Below, in pieces: positions 58,101-64,000 of a stretch of DNA of 64,000 nt. The first letter of the stretch is position 1; each line of letters opens with the position of its first letter. The position numbers were made by a program, and so were the translations under genes. The stretch lies in NCBI RefSeq assembly GCF_019968765.1, contig NZ_CP074151.1:1-64000 (forward strand), written 5' to 3'. Under the pieces are notes generated by a model. That model was not told where the DNA came from. It was given only the letters and a program-made list of their open reading frames with translations, and ran no database searches. This DNA comes from Enterobacter sp. JBIWA008 (GTDB lineage: Bacteria; Pseudomonadota; Gammaproteobacteria; Enterobacterales; Enterobacteriaceae).

Positions 58101-59003
58101 CACGTTAGCGGATTGCAACTGCGCATCGCTGCTGTCAATTATGAGCTCGGCAAATTCCTCCGGATGTTTTCGTAAGACCCAGACGTCAACAACCGTGTCG
58201 GTACCGGATTCGGAGAACGTGCCAGATGGCATTCGGTGGGCACCCAAGAATTCCGCTTTTCGACTGACTTTTTCGCGTAGCTTTTTGTATTTATTCCCAT
58301 CTGTCATGCCGTTGGGCACCACCAGCACCACGAGCCCGCCTGGCTTCACCTTATCGATGGTGCGCAGTACGAAATAGTTCCCCACGTTCTTTTCATTTGC
58401 ATAAGCCGGATCAAGACCAGCCACCCCAGAGCGACCATCACCGAAAGGTACGTTACCGACAGCATGATCGTACATAGCGTCTTTTGCCGCTAACGCTTCG
58501 AATGGACCGATATTCACCGCATCTTCCGGGTGCAGCAACTGATTGATTCGGCCAGATATAGGAGAGAGTTCGGCACTGGTCATTACCATGCCTTGCTTTT
58601 TTGTTTCCTGGAAAATTCCGGTACCAGCAGACGATTCCAGCACATGCCCGCCACCAATCCCATAATCAGAGAACAAGTCCCAGATGCCCTCAGCCATAAA
58701 CTGAGGTGTGTAATATTCGTATTGGCTGCCTTCGCCATCGTTAAGGCCACCTTCCCCGGTATAGCCTGCAAGTATCTGCCTTTGCTCATCAGTCAATTGA
58801 CTGCCGTCAAAACCGGGAGGAAGCGAATGAAGAAGAGCTACGGCTGCGCTGTTCGCGGCGCGGCGGGTTGTTTGAATACTAACGCCATCAACCTTAGTGA
58901 CGCCGAAGCTGGCTTTTAAGCGCGGTTTATGTAATCGACTGACGATCTCGATAAGCCGGTCAACGCTTTTGGCATCGTTAATCGTTTCGAGTAAATGATC
59001 CAA
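52125..59003 (-). CDS. darB: DarB-like antirestriction protein: methyltransferase and SNF2-type helicase
   Basis: 2,292 aa (P1 DarB about 2,255). The N-terminal part has an adenine-methyltransferase-like fold: HVLESSAGTGIF near 125 and NVPFG near 186. The middle has superfamily 2 helicase motifs: Walker A GFGTGLGKTTTALAL (about 849), DEGH (about 1043), TATP (about 1096) and QRNGRGAR (about 1525). A long C-terminal region is coiled and unknown. P1 DarB is packaged in the head and protects injected DNA in cis from type I restriction. It is the largest gene of the window and starts 34 nt after a (-) leader. Confidence 0.93.
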   Translation of the reverse strand: MDHLLETINDAKSVDRLIEIVSRLHKPRLKASFGVTKVDGVSIQTTRRAANSAAVALLHSLPPGFDGSQLTDEQRQILAGYTGEGGLNDGEGSQYEYYTPQFMAEGIWDLFSDYGIGGGHVLESSAGTGIFQETKKQGMVMTSAELSPISGRINQLLHPEDAVNIGPFEALAAKDAMYDHAVGNVPFGDGRSGVAGLDPAYANEKNVGNYFVLRTIDKVKPGGLVVLVVPNGMTDGNKYKKLREKVSRKAEFLGAHRMPSGTFSESGTDTVVDVWVLRKHPEEFAELIIDSSDAQLQSANVLWDTFVKGKWFISPEGSRFVYGDMDRASFRNTLVVKKDGRVSNESMKTALSRRFDSRIDWDSLGVVTLAWQGAKPGDKRLVGDVWHEFDGIHWHKDSTTSNSRLDAQMYGAGSFGDLQTAFKSAKGILSLSWAQISAVAADYPRAIDDDVSAMIRFAKKQREGDRERIMRGALIGQLINRALDLRNLGVSSDEELADAARLTADEVAKYGPPHAVKLDDITDAGAKNWMTFAGNVKKDGTNSDLLAGRLDVTEGAAGIDFTKPEQVVAHLFSDVALMPITLEHFREVFAGVLPASDEDALEYLARFPDIALDGYGCLLPIGRATSGDITTKVAALIAWRDSATGEQKANFERQLALIEEKREFTPLNKVTVNLNARWLDRRLIKEFLATQGYDEFKYTSSDLEVEDGILISPDDYEGKDGVFTGYQMRTVTGRSGNEFKKANNKDGFLNQLENYLNGVKPRGQNANEYLDKIGQLETSFNDWLRTHPQADEIARDYNNAFNGYIPFAHSSAPLGLEGISGERLPLTYQNEEVRRLSEDGRGIMGFGTGLGKTTTALALEAYNFETGRTKRTCIVVPKAVYQNWYHEARSFYSAEAFNGMMFVGLDEVLDGDGKALTAPVLDEDGQPKVNSKGQQLFRNVVKESSSTTIAQRLNIIPSSNLRMVVMTKEQFASIPLRDDTIEKNSQQAVFNAAEMGRLDLASGKHRDAQKKNKIKDCAADTGTTKKQNVPYFEDMNFDSVIADEGHNYRNSFGAGREAGQLAYLPSPAVSKMARDMAVKAAYMMDRNNGRGVVMLTATPLVNSPIDAFNMLSTVIPQADWLKMGIITPDDFVRVFGKTETVQVQKISGEVEEKQGLVGFQNLDGLRGIFHRWTTLKTAADVGATVKIPDIEERTIQIPMTQAQQEAYEELRKRAQELSSQTETIDVTAADGTTTQMMRIKGPNEKPDDFIFSIIRDMDKVAIDPDLYAGAITFQFPLDNEGAVNSIAASLPAVAGGKEADDAEEAEEDEVGGLVSTRTSKVVKTAVTTYPNHVELRASISLESDILKAIAAAGISMQLVSHPVPPKYAALIENLREGLTRGKQIVFIDEKAQHQKLRRIIAGALQLPEAEIGIINATTVSQAGGVKLKKVKRPSEPTANKDGEYKDGAWESYYSKLALYEDYVSAKNDAGLEGMEGIAADYNEGRTRIIICNKKAEVGINLHIGTTDIHHLTLPWTPASIDQRNGRGARVGSPQEKVNVHYYCGKGTFDDFRLDTLKRKKDWIKMVMTSDLSEVTNGDADDADERAVMLAANPDERRAIMERQARERDDRIKAKAVREANNALDSYLKAANAAGKDVSQMEAELVSLQERVEKTQLSLDRLIASGTNRNGQKSTVDVLRDQKKRVRELRFAISRAKDADTTMKRSRGDIERAIKFGVLDIDIDVVQNPHDYVRTAKNVLLHKGSYYRAVIDESRDLTAIVRITAIEAESEEYQCRIAWLDKDTYSSRSPGSTVKLLFSSVLEPVTFEEGVAESRERAASGVESQHLSATLNVDQFYDAIRNDVMTVTGPSRGGWSGPEKIHYWPFREKSGALAIAYIPDGKFSNSGRRRKDEDAIEAEQWIYPNVNDEALKREITQHQSGDDAFQANEIEGFLRALFGMQYDRAMEPYGNQASMDDVTSIFDSWMASRELDGRSLNSVTIEDLRSLFRKPSGEGLEAFWKGIITNRQFRAQMKDFSNSFDIDRMFEQVRDSRITRKIQQTKLGLVEWRNALYQQYLALSDSEAWAQLDSAAKQEVHGAQSTVTNADNPLESPATVWIKIGALVHAFEEKYITADDFADSVAVNRLVGMAIGHAKRLKAGEYVNDLPATLQGASWEDYVSLKNGGANEGEIRAVLEAQESAREQQAIDASDTADAAAEADFTITVNENPIRGRARVRGRWWSVSEDAGAVYLIADVPGSSTIRKAKDAIKGIGGKFWNFEVNPVADIDLDRPAWMVSTRYSIDEVRKIIAEAA

Positions 59004-59158
59004 AGGTAATATCCCTCACATCCAGATATGCCGCGTGGTGCGGCGTGAATGTGAAGGGTATTGAGTGTGTTATTTCGGTAGGGTGGGAACCACACTTTTA
59101 CGGCGAAATCACAACCTCGGCAACATGACAGCTCCATTTAATAGATTGGAGTTTTTTC

Positions 59159-59644
59159 ATGTCAAACATCGAACCTCGTTGGCTGATTGAAGGTCGCAAG
59201 CACATTGGCCTTGCCGAAATCCACGGGCCGAAACATAACCCTGAAATTTTGCAATTCTGGCGCGACATTAAGCGCGGCGGGATTAAGGATGACGAAACGC
59301 CATGGTGTGCCGCTTTCACCGGTGCAATGTTGGAGCGAGTTGGTATTCGCTCAACTCGTTTTGAGTCTGCAAAGTCTTACCTCGACTGGGGCGAAAAGCT
59401 TGACGCGCCTATCTATGGGTGTGTTGTTGTGTTCACCCGCAGCGGCGGCGGTCATGTCGGCTTTGTAGTAGGCAAACGTCCGAATGGAGATCTCCTGGTT
59501 CTCGGTGGAAATCAGTCAGATGCAGTCAACATCCGTGCATTTTCGACTGAACGCGTTACCGGTTATCGCTGGCCAACTGGCGAACCACGCACCACTCAAG
59601 CGCTACCAACAGGTGATGCAGCATTATCCATTAACGAAGCCTAG
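59159..59644 (+). CDS. Endolysin-like peptidase (TIGR02594/CHAP type)
   Basis: 161 aa. Cys in DDETPWCAAFTGAMLERVG (about residue 49), His in SGGGHVGFVVGKRPNG (about 100) and Asn in LGGNQSDAVNI (about 120) give the Cys-His-Asn/Asp order of NlpC/P60-CHAP peptidases in the TIGR02594 family, many of which are phage lysins. No signal peptide, so release would need a holin. It is the only (+) gene in 49-63.6 kb and lies between darB and repL-like genes. Different from the P1 Lyz muramidase. Confidence 0.8.
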   Translation: MSNIEPRWLIEGRKHIGLAEIHGPKHNPEILQFWRDIKRGGIKDDETPWCAAFTGAMLERVGIRSTRFESAKSYLDWGEKLDAPIYGCVVVFTRSGGGHVGFVVGKRPNGDLLVLGGNQSDAVNIRAFSTERVTGYRWPTGEPRTTQALPTGDAALSINEA

Positions 59645-60558
59645 CCCTTATTCCCCCTGAACCCAGGGGGAATACTCCAGTTTCTTTCTTCAAACTCCGA
59701 CCGCATACCACGCTTCTTGGCGTATTCCATAGCCTCATGGATAGTGCACGACGAAGGCATGCCGTCAAATTCACCTATCGACATTGGATCGTGTGACATC
59801 CGCGACCTGCGAGCAGGAGCACCCTTTAGCCAGGCGAATTTCTTTGCCAACTTCTCAGCTTGCGTATGTATTAGTTTCTGCGCAGCATGGCGTTTATCAA
59901 GACGGTGTTTGTCAGATCGGGCTTTTGCTGCAGCCATCTCGGCGAACACCTCGTCTTCCGGAACAGCGGAATTCCCTTCTGGTAGAACCTTATTAATTTT
60001 ATCCACAGCTGGAGAGGCCGAAGGCTTCTCCAAGCATGGTCTTTTTATTCTTTTATCAGATGGTTTAGTCTTCTTTTCTTTTGTCCGATCAGCATGATCA
60101 GACCGTGACTGATCATGCTGATCGGACCGGAAATCCTTACAAGGAAGCCCGGTAAAGACCATTTTAGCAATCGTCCTTAACCGTGGTGACTCGTTAAAAA
60201 TGGAGACAGATTTCTCTTTGCATGCAATAGCGATTTGCTTCGCCATTTCAAGGAATGAATTCGAGAACTGGTATCGGTTGCTGCCGTTCATGCGCGCTGA
60301 ATCATACGTGCGCGTCTTTACCAAAATTCCGCACTTAACAGCAGCAGAAATCGCCCTCCTCACCGTGCCTTCGCTGGTATTTGTCATTCGAGCGATGTAA
60401 GGGTAGGAATTTTTGAACATATAGAGATCAGTTGACGCGGCAAGATTGCCCATCGCACTGATGATGTTGCAATGAGTCTGACTTAAAAGTGGGCAGCAGC
60501 GAATGATTTTTTCAAAACCAAAACCTGAGAAAAAATCTGAGTAATTATTCTTAACCAT
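59641..60558 (-). CDS. RepL-like lytic replication protein
   Basis: About 305 aa from MVKNNYSDFFSG (a longer frame reaches 60573). N-terminal winged-helix DNA-binding domain (FKNSYPYIARMTNTSEGTVRRAISAAVKCGILVKTRTYD, residues about 50-90), then a low-complexity middle encoded over the GATC dyad (60083-60127), then a basic C-terminal domain. P1 RepL has its origin oriL inside its own gene. The size, the DNA-binding fold and the internal dyad fit that design. It overlaps the endolysin stop by 4 nt. P1 repL location is elsewhere. Confidence 0.55.
   Translation of the reverse strand: MVKNNYSDFFSGFGFEKIIRCCPLLSQTHCNIISAMGNLAASTDLYMFKNSYPYIARMTNTSEGTVRRAISAAVKCGILVKTRTYDSARMNGSNRYQFSNSFLEMAKQIAIACKEKSVSIFNESPRLRTIAKMVFTGLPCKDFRSDQHDQSRSDHADRTKEKKTKPSDKRIKRPCLEKPSASPAVDKINKVLPEGNSAVPEDEVFAEMAAAKARSDKHRLDKRHAAQKLIHTQAEKLAKKFAWLKGAPARRSRMSHDPMSIGEFDGMPSSCTIHEAMEYAKKRGMRSEFEERNWSIPPGFRGNKG
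60083..60127. other. 45-bp GATC-rich dyad inside the repL-like gene (oriL candidate)
   Basis: Perfect 19-bp arms 60083-60101 and 60109-60127 around ACCGTGA. Each arm carries GATC twice (60087 and 60096 on the left, mirrored on the right). It is coding (region SDQHDQSRSDHADRT), so the exact symmetry must be selected beyond the protein. A lytic origin element or methylation-sensitive switch is likely; PacA-type hexamers (TGATCA) also occur. Confidence 0.55.
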
Positions 60559-60806
60559 TGTTTTTCCCCACAATCAGCACGTAACTGGTGTAGAAAAACG
60601 CAGAATTTGATGAGCGGATATTGCGCGATGATCGGGGGATGGTATAATTGCACATGTTTTATTTTGATACTTCCGTGGTGGTTTGTTCGAAATGAAACAG
60701 TTCAGTTCCTTCTTACCTTTCGCCGGGTATGGAACTGTTCAGTATTATGTTGTTTGACATTAGTTGAATGACTCCCGGTTTAGGCTGCAACCCTTATCCG
60801 GTACAG

Positions 60807-60834
60807 AAAAGTCGCCCTGCAAGGCGACTTTTTT
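60807..60834. terminator. Bidirectional rho-independent terminator
   Basis: AAAAGTCGCC-ctgcaa-GGCGACTTTTTT; ends the prt-pro transcript on the minus strand. Confidence 0.85.
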
Positions 60835-60934
60835 GTTTTTGTCCACCGCTAATGCCTCACCTGATCCAGGTGATCAACGTGGCCGATCCTACCCTATTTC
60901 TTTTCGATTAATCAACAGTGCATCTTTATACAGT

Positions 60935-60946
60935 ACATTAGAAAAT
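60935..60946 (-). promoter_or_regulatory. C1-like operator motif (copy 13)
   Basis: Minus strand ATTTTCTAATGT, followed by TGTATAAAG, a possible -10, towards the repL-like gene. Consistent with C1 control of lytic replication, as in P1. Confidence 0.52.
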
Positions 60947-60956
60947 GACCATTTGA

Positions 60957-61952
60957 TTACTTACTAATGAACATAAGCGGTGTGCCTTTAGGTTTTTCTG
61001 CAGTTACCAGCTTATCCCTTTGGGCAGAAGGTATAGGAAGGCCATAGGTTGCGCTTGCACCCAGCGATTCCAGCATTGCTGCTACGATCGTTGCATCCTC
61101 TTCAGTTTCCATCCGACAAAGAGCCTGGCGCTGTTCAGCACTAATAAACAACGGCATGGATTGTATGGCGTCACGTAAAATACGACGGCATTTGCGTGCG
61201 TTCTCACCCTGGCTTTCTAACATTAAGTTGTTGTCGGCCAACTGGTTCTTCAGGCGCTCAACCTCCATATCTCGCAACATCAAGGATGTCTCAAGGGCAG
61301 AGTTATATTCAACCGCTTCAAACATGGCCTGATTCGAACGCATTGAATCGAAATGATGGATCAAGTCTGTTGCGGCGTTTTCACTAAAGCCCTGCTCCAC
61401 CAGCTCAGCGTGCATAAGCAACCGGCTCTCTTCCGATGATTCAAGCATCAGAGATTTTTTATCCAAGCTGATGTAGTTCGGAACTGTTACATAATCGAAT
61501 CCATGGAAAGAATTAACGAGAGAAACCGCACCATCCGGTCCGTGTGTTGCCCACGACCAACCACCGGCATTGGAGTTGATCATCCCCTGCACAATTCGTC
61601 CAGGGTCTGTGTCTAAAATCTCCTGGGTGTGAGTAATGATGCCGTTATCATCAATGCTCACCTCTACTGTTCGGTTGGAAGGAACGTTATCTAGCACCAC
61701 GGGCTTTCCGTCCACCATCACTACTGTAACCTCCGGTAAATTGAGGCTTTTCGACTTTTTGTAGTGCATCGCGCGGCGACCATGCCCGTAATACCCAAAC
61801 ATTTCCCCAAGCGCCATACGTTCCTGAGTTTCCGCCGCATTGAATGTCTTTCTGACAGATTCAATGACGTAATTGCGCTCATTTTGTGGGGTGTGTTTAC
61901 GGATTTTCTCAACGAGGGAGAATCGATCCGTAACCGTTTTAAGTGACTGCAT
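60957..61952 (-). CDS. pro: Prohead protease (P1 Pro-like)
   Basis: 331 aa. The N-terminal half contains MALGEMFGYYGHGRRAMHY (possible catalytic His) and DPGRIVQGMINSNAGGWSWATHG (possible catalytic Ser), which resembles the order in T4 gp21-type (S80) prohead proteases. The C-terminal half is helical, with MLE or MFE followed by S or A at several places (LMLESSEES, AMFEAVEY, LMLESQGEN, AMLESLGAS), possible self-cleavage sites. It is coupled with the portal gene (12 nt apart), as P1 pro follows prt. Confidence 0.72.
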   Translation of the reverse strand: MQSLKTVTDRFSLVEKIRKHTPQNERNYVIESVRKTFNAAETQERMALGEMFGYYGHGRRAMHYKKSKSLNLPEVTVVMVDGKPVVLDNVPSNRTVEVSIDDNGIITHTQEILDTDPGRIVQGMINSNAGGWSWATHGPDGAVSLVNSFHGFDYVTVPNYISLDKKSLMLESSEESRLLMHAELVEQGFSENAATDLIHHFDSMRSNQAMFEAVEYNSALETSLMLRDMEVERLKNQLADNNLMLESQGENARKCRRILRDAIQSMPLFISAEQRQALCRMETEEDATIVAAMLESLGASATYGLPIPSAQRDKLVTAEKPKGTPLMFISK

Positions 61953-61964
61953 GTTTCCCTCCGG

Positions 61965-63644
61965 TTAGTTGCTGCTCATCACAAATTTTGCAAAATTAAT
62001 TAACTGCTCTGTCGTCCATTTTGTTGGATCATCCCCAACTGCCTCAGGGGCGGATTCATACATCCCGTGCTCATCTTCTGCTGGTTCGTTCGAGGCGAAC
62101 TCTTTGATCATGATATTAAGCCTGTCAGCATCAATACGAAGCTGATCAGTGAACAGGTACCGCATGAACTCTTCGCTGCCAGCCAGTTTGGGATTGTTTT
62201 GAACCTGATCCATGATCTGTGCGATTATCGAAACGAAGTTAGCGCGGGCATCAAGCTCACGATTTTCTTCTTCTTGGATCGCGGTATTCATTGAGTTGAA
62301 TTGTATTTCGAAAGGACGGTCTGCAGGCGTGTAGGTTTTGCCGTACTTGTAAGCTAGATGTATATCAATGAGACGGTATATTGCTCGCGCTGAACCTTGT
62401 CGAATCCAGTTCGCACGCAGTGCTGCCTGAATAGCTGTTTGCTGCCAACCTCCCTCTCCAAGCCCGCCACTCATCATGTCAGCCCATCCCAGCATTGTCG
62501 CGTCAATCCCCAAACTGGCTGCCAATTGGCGCAGGTGAAACATGACGTCCTCAATGCCGGTGATATCTGCAGGGATTGACTGCGTGTCGACCACCATGCC
62601 GTTTTTACCATCTGCCATTAATGGGACAATGTGGTTTAAAACTGTTGGCATAGCATTGGCATTGATTGAACGACTCGCGACCATTTCGGCATTTCGTTTA
62701 AGCGACTGGGTTACATTTCGTGTGTAGTTAGCAGCGTTAACTGGGTCGAGAGTGTTCGTGGTAAGACCAATCAGACGATCAATTTTAGCTGCGTTATTAC
62801 GAGTCGCCTTTAGCGCGGTCAAAGCAGCGCAGAGATTCAGGAAAGGCTCGTAGCTATATTCAAGAAACGACGTTCCATAATTCTGCGTTTCTGTTAAAGG
62901 GGCATTTTTTTCAGCATCCAGCAGCGAGTATCCCTTTGTGCCGTAAGCAACCGGCATAAGCTTATGCTGGGGCATCCAATAGGGGTTTTTGATTGAAACT
63001 AGGCTCCATGGCTCAGCGACAACACGGCTCATCTTCTCAGTATCGAGTAGATAGTCACCGCCGTAGCCCACCAGCTGGCTACCACGGGTAAACTCCTGCA
63101 CAAAATGAGGCAAGGTGTAATAACTGGAATCAATACCTGTAATACCAAGGCCCGGCTCACCGTATGGACGAACATAAGAAACGCCAAAGATGGCCATAAT
63201 CATTGCCCATGACGGCAAGCCATCGTTAATCATCGTCCCAAGGTCTGCCGTGAGCTCCTCGCAACGCTTAACTGCTTCTGGGTCGCCACCGTTTTTGGGG
63301 GCTATCTGAAATGACATACCTGTTTTCTTTGACGGTGCCAGGGCCTGCGCGATGTGAATATTAAGCGCGGTTGAAACGGTAGGACTCTTCGCCATTTCTT
63401 CAAGAACGTTGTAGCGCTGTAGCCGCTCTGCAGGCAGTTCAGCAGTGAGTTTTACCGAATCGGATGCGCTTACCATTCCGTCTGCATTTTGCTTAACACC
63501 AGGCCGCAATGAAGCCAAGCCAGACCGTGCTACTACGCTATGGCCACTCATGAATACAACTGGGTCAGCTGCGGTCACATCACCGCCGGTGAAAACTTTT
63601 CTCAGTGCACTACGAAAGCCCTGTTTTTTTTCTTTCTCTGCCAT
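61965..63644 (-). CDS. prt: Portal protein (P1 Prt-like)
   Basis: 559 aa (P1 Prt about 553). Portal features: N-terminal RYNVLEEMAKSPTVSTALNIHIAQAL, then the mid-region RVVAEPWSLVSIKNPYWMPQHKL, the stem/crown DIHLAYKYGKTYTPADRPFEIQFNSMNTAIQEEENRELDARANF. It forms the dodecameric vertex used by PacB and sits first in the prt-pro transcript. A consensus-like promoter precedes it (63700-63728). Confidence 0.85.
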   Translation of the reverse strand: MAEKEKKQGFRSALRKVFTGGDVTAADPVVFMSGHSVVARSGLASLRPGVKQNADGMVSASDSVKLTAELPAERLQRYNVLEEMAKSPTVSTALNIHIAQALAPSKKTGMSFQIAPKNGGDPEAVKRCEELTADLGTMINDGLPSWAMIMAIFGVSYVRPYGEPGLGITGIDSSYYTLPHFVQEFTRGSQLVGYGGDYLLDTEKMSRVVAEPWSLVSIKNPYWMPQHKLMPVAYGTKGYSLLDAEKNAPLTETQNYGTSFLEYSYEPFLNLCAALTALKATRNNAAKIDRLIGLTTNTLDPVNAANYTRNVTQSLKRNAEMVASRSINANAMPTVLNHIVPLMADGKNGMVVDTQSIPADITGIEDVMFHLRQLAASLGIDATMLGWADMMSGGLGEGGWQQTAIQAALRANWIRQGSARAIYRLIDIHLAYKYGKTYTPADRPFEIQFNSMNTAIQEEENRELDARANFVSIIAQIMDQVQNNPKLAGSEEFMRYLFTDQLRIDADRLNIMIKEFASNEPAEDEHGMYESAPEAVGDDPTKWTTEQLINFAKFVMSSN

Positions 63645-63699
63645 GTTTCGCCGCTAGGTGCTGGTTTTTCGGTATCACGGCATCGTAGTTAGTCTGTGA

Positions 63700-63728
63700 T
63701 TTATACAGGTGCAGAAAGTCATTGCCAA
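63700..63728 (-). promoter_or_regulatory. Promoter of the prt-pro operon
   Basis: Minus strand TTGGCA (63728-63723), 17 bp, TATAAA (63705-63700). Near-consensus for the host sigma factor; 55 bp before the prt start. If late genes use an activator (Lpa type), it may also bind here; no clear inverted repeat is seen. Confidence 0.6.
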
Positions 63729-63782
63729 TTACGCACAACGTGCATATAGTAAATGTATGTTAGAACTATTTGTAATTTAGAA

Positions 63783-63983
63783 ATGAACGAAATTATAAAA
63801 TCTCTTCAGAGCTCTCTTCCCAAAGGGAGCATTACCCGTGAGCAAGCGCGCCAAGTGATGTACGCACATCCGAACCTGAAAATGGAACGCGAGAGCGCTT
63901 CATTCTTCGCCCTCGTTCTAAGAGACAAGACAGGGTTCCCTGTCTGGCAGTGCTTGAATTACCTGCCCACCAGCAATGGGTAA
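63783..63983 (+). CDS. Small unknown protein
   Basis: 66 aa from ATG 63783 (a frame from 63753 is longer). Reads MNEIIKSLQSSLPKGSITREQARQVMYAHPNLKMERE, alpha-helical N-terminus, then a beta hairpin (SFFALVLRDKTGFPVWQ). GTTAGAAC and TTTAGAAATG sequences before it resemble degenerate operator motifs. Divergent from prt. Not recognised. Confidence 0.5.
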   Translation: MNEIIKSLQSSLPKGSITREQARQVMYAHPNLKMERESASFFALVLRDKTGFPVWQCLNYLPTSNG

Positions 63984-64000
63984 AGAACTAAAGTCATAGT

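Larger units (their letters stand above)
60574..60956. other. Intergenic region between repL-like and protease genes
   Basis: About 380 bp without a supported gene. It holds a terminator (60807-60834), a partial direct repeat GTTCAGT (near 60701 and 60736), and a C1-like motif (60935-60946). A promoter for the repL-like gene should lie here on the minus strand. Confidence 0.4.

Noticed and set aside
1..64000. CRISPR array
   Set aside because: No regularly spaced direct repeats with unique spacers were seen; the only repeat cluster (860-1240) is iteron-like and in both orientations.
1..64000. rRNA genes or chromosomal housekeeping genes
   Set aside because: None seen; all recognisable genes are phage, plasmid or mobile-element related.

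Overview
The window looks like about two thirds of the genome of a P1-like phage-plasmid: a temperate contractile-tailed phage whose prophage replicates as a low-copy plasmid in an enterobacterium. The basis is co-occurrence, read from the translations and compared with P1 from memory, with no database search run. Recognisable parts are a RepA-type initiator with incA-like iterons, ParA/ParB, Cre with a 13-8-13 lox-like site, a C1-type repressor, a C4-RNA/icd immunity cassette, Ref nuclease, a RdgC homolog next to a Dcm-Dam fusion methyltransferase, PacA/PacB terminase with a GATC-rich pac site inside pacA, and a giant DarB-like protein.

Layout. 1-3.6 kb (+): repA, iterons, parA, parB and a dyad-rich parS candidate. 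3.6-10.7 kb (-): tail tube-like proteins, an acidic/basic head protein, tail sheath, a small Ig-like protein and the major capsid protein. 10.9-20.1 kb: two small unknown genes, spanins, PAAR tip protein, the bifunctional methyltransferase, RdgC, and baseplate hub/spike genes. 20.1-27.5 kb: higBA, a membrane protein, a SWIM-finger protein, a probable structured ncRNA, a Sim-like exported protein, C4/icd, ref, and a run of small (+) genes. 27.6-31.4 kb (+): accessory genes. 31.4-32.0 kb: a likely type I toxin-antitoxin locus. 32.3-34.8 kb: lipoprotein, an SOS-box operon with a UmuD-like protein, and a 1,428-bp transposon-like cassette. 34.8-39.8 kb: accessory genes, including a Tad2-like (DUF2829) protein. 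39.8-46.9 kb: cre, lox, c1, pacB, pacA, a likely lpa, and a second Tad2-like protein. 46.9-48.9 kb: tRNA-Ile2 and two small membrane proteins. 49-63.7 kb (-, except endolysin): a coiled-coil protein, a VRR-NUC nuclease, darB, a repL-like gene with a large dyad, prohead protease and portal.

How it fits together. As a prophage, RepA/iterons and ParABS would hold the plasmid while the C1-type repressor acts on dispersed asymmetric operators. I see 14 full copies of a TTTTCTAAY motif, almost all intergenic, including two flanking the c1 start and one abutting the C4/icd promoter. On induction, RepL-type replication, the late activator and PacA/PacB would act. The phage-encoded Dam domain fits a pac site built of GATC elements. 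The window also has about 60 Chi octamers (GCTGGTGG, both orientations), close to one per kb.

Most novel-looking observations: (1) a dnaX-type slippery heptamer at the end of the capsid gene that would append an Ig-domain first strand, next to a gene encoding an Ig domain lacking that strand; (2) a divergent sRNA/tandem small hydrophobic peptide locus with a 23-nt duplex containing two G-U wobbles; (3) the C1-like operator network; (4) a recurrent MLE/MFE cleavage-like motif in head proteins; (5) the transposase-less cassette with 39-bp perfect terminal repeats and a 5-bp target duplication.
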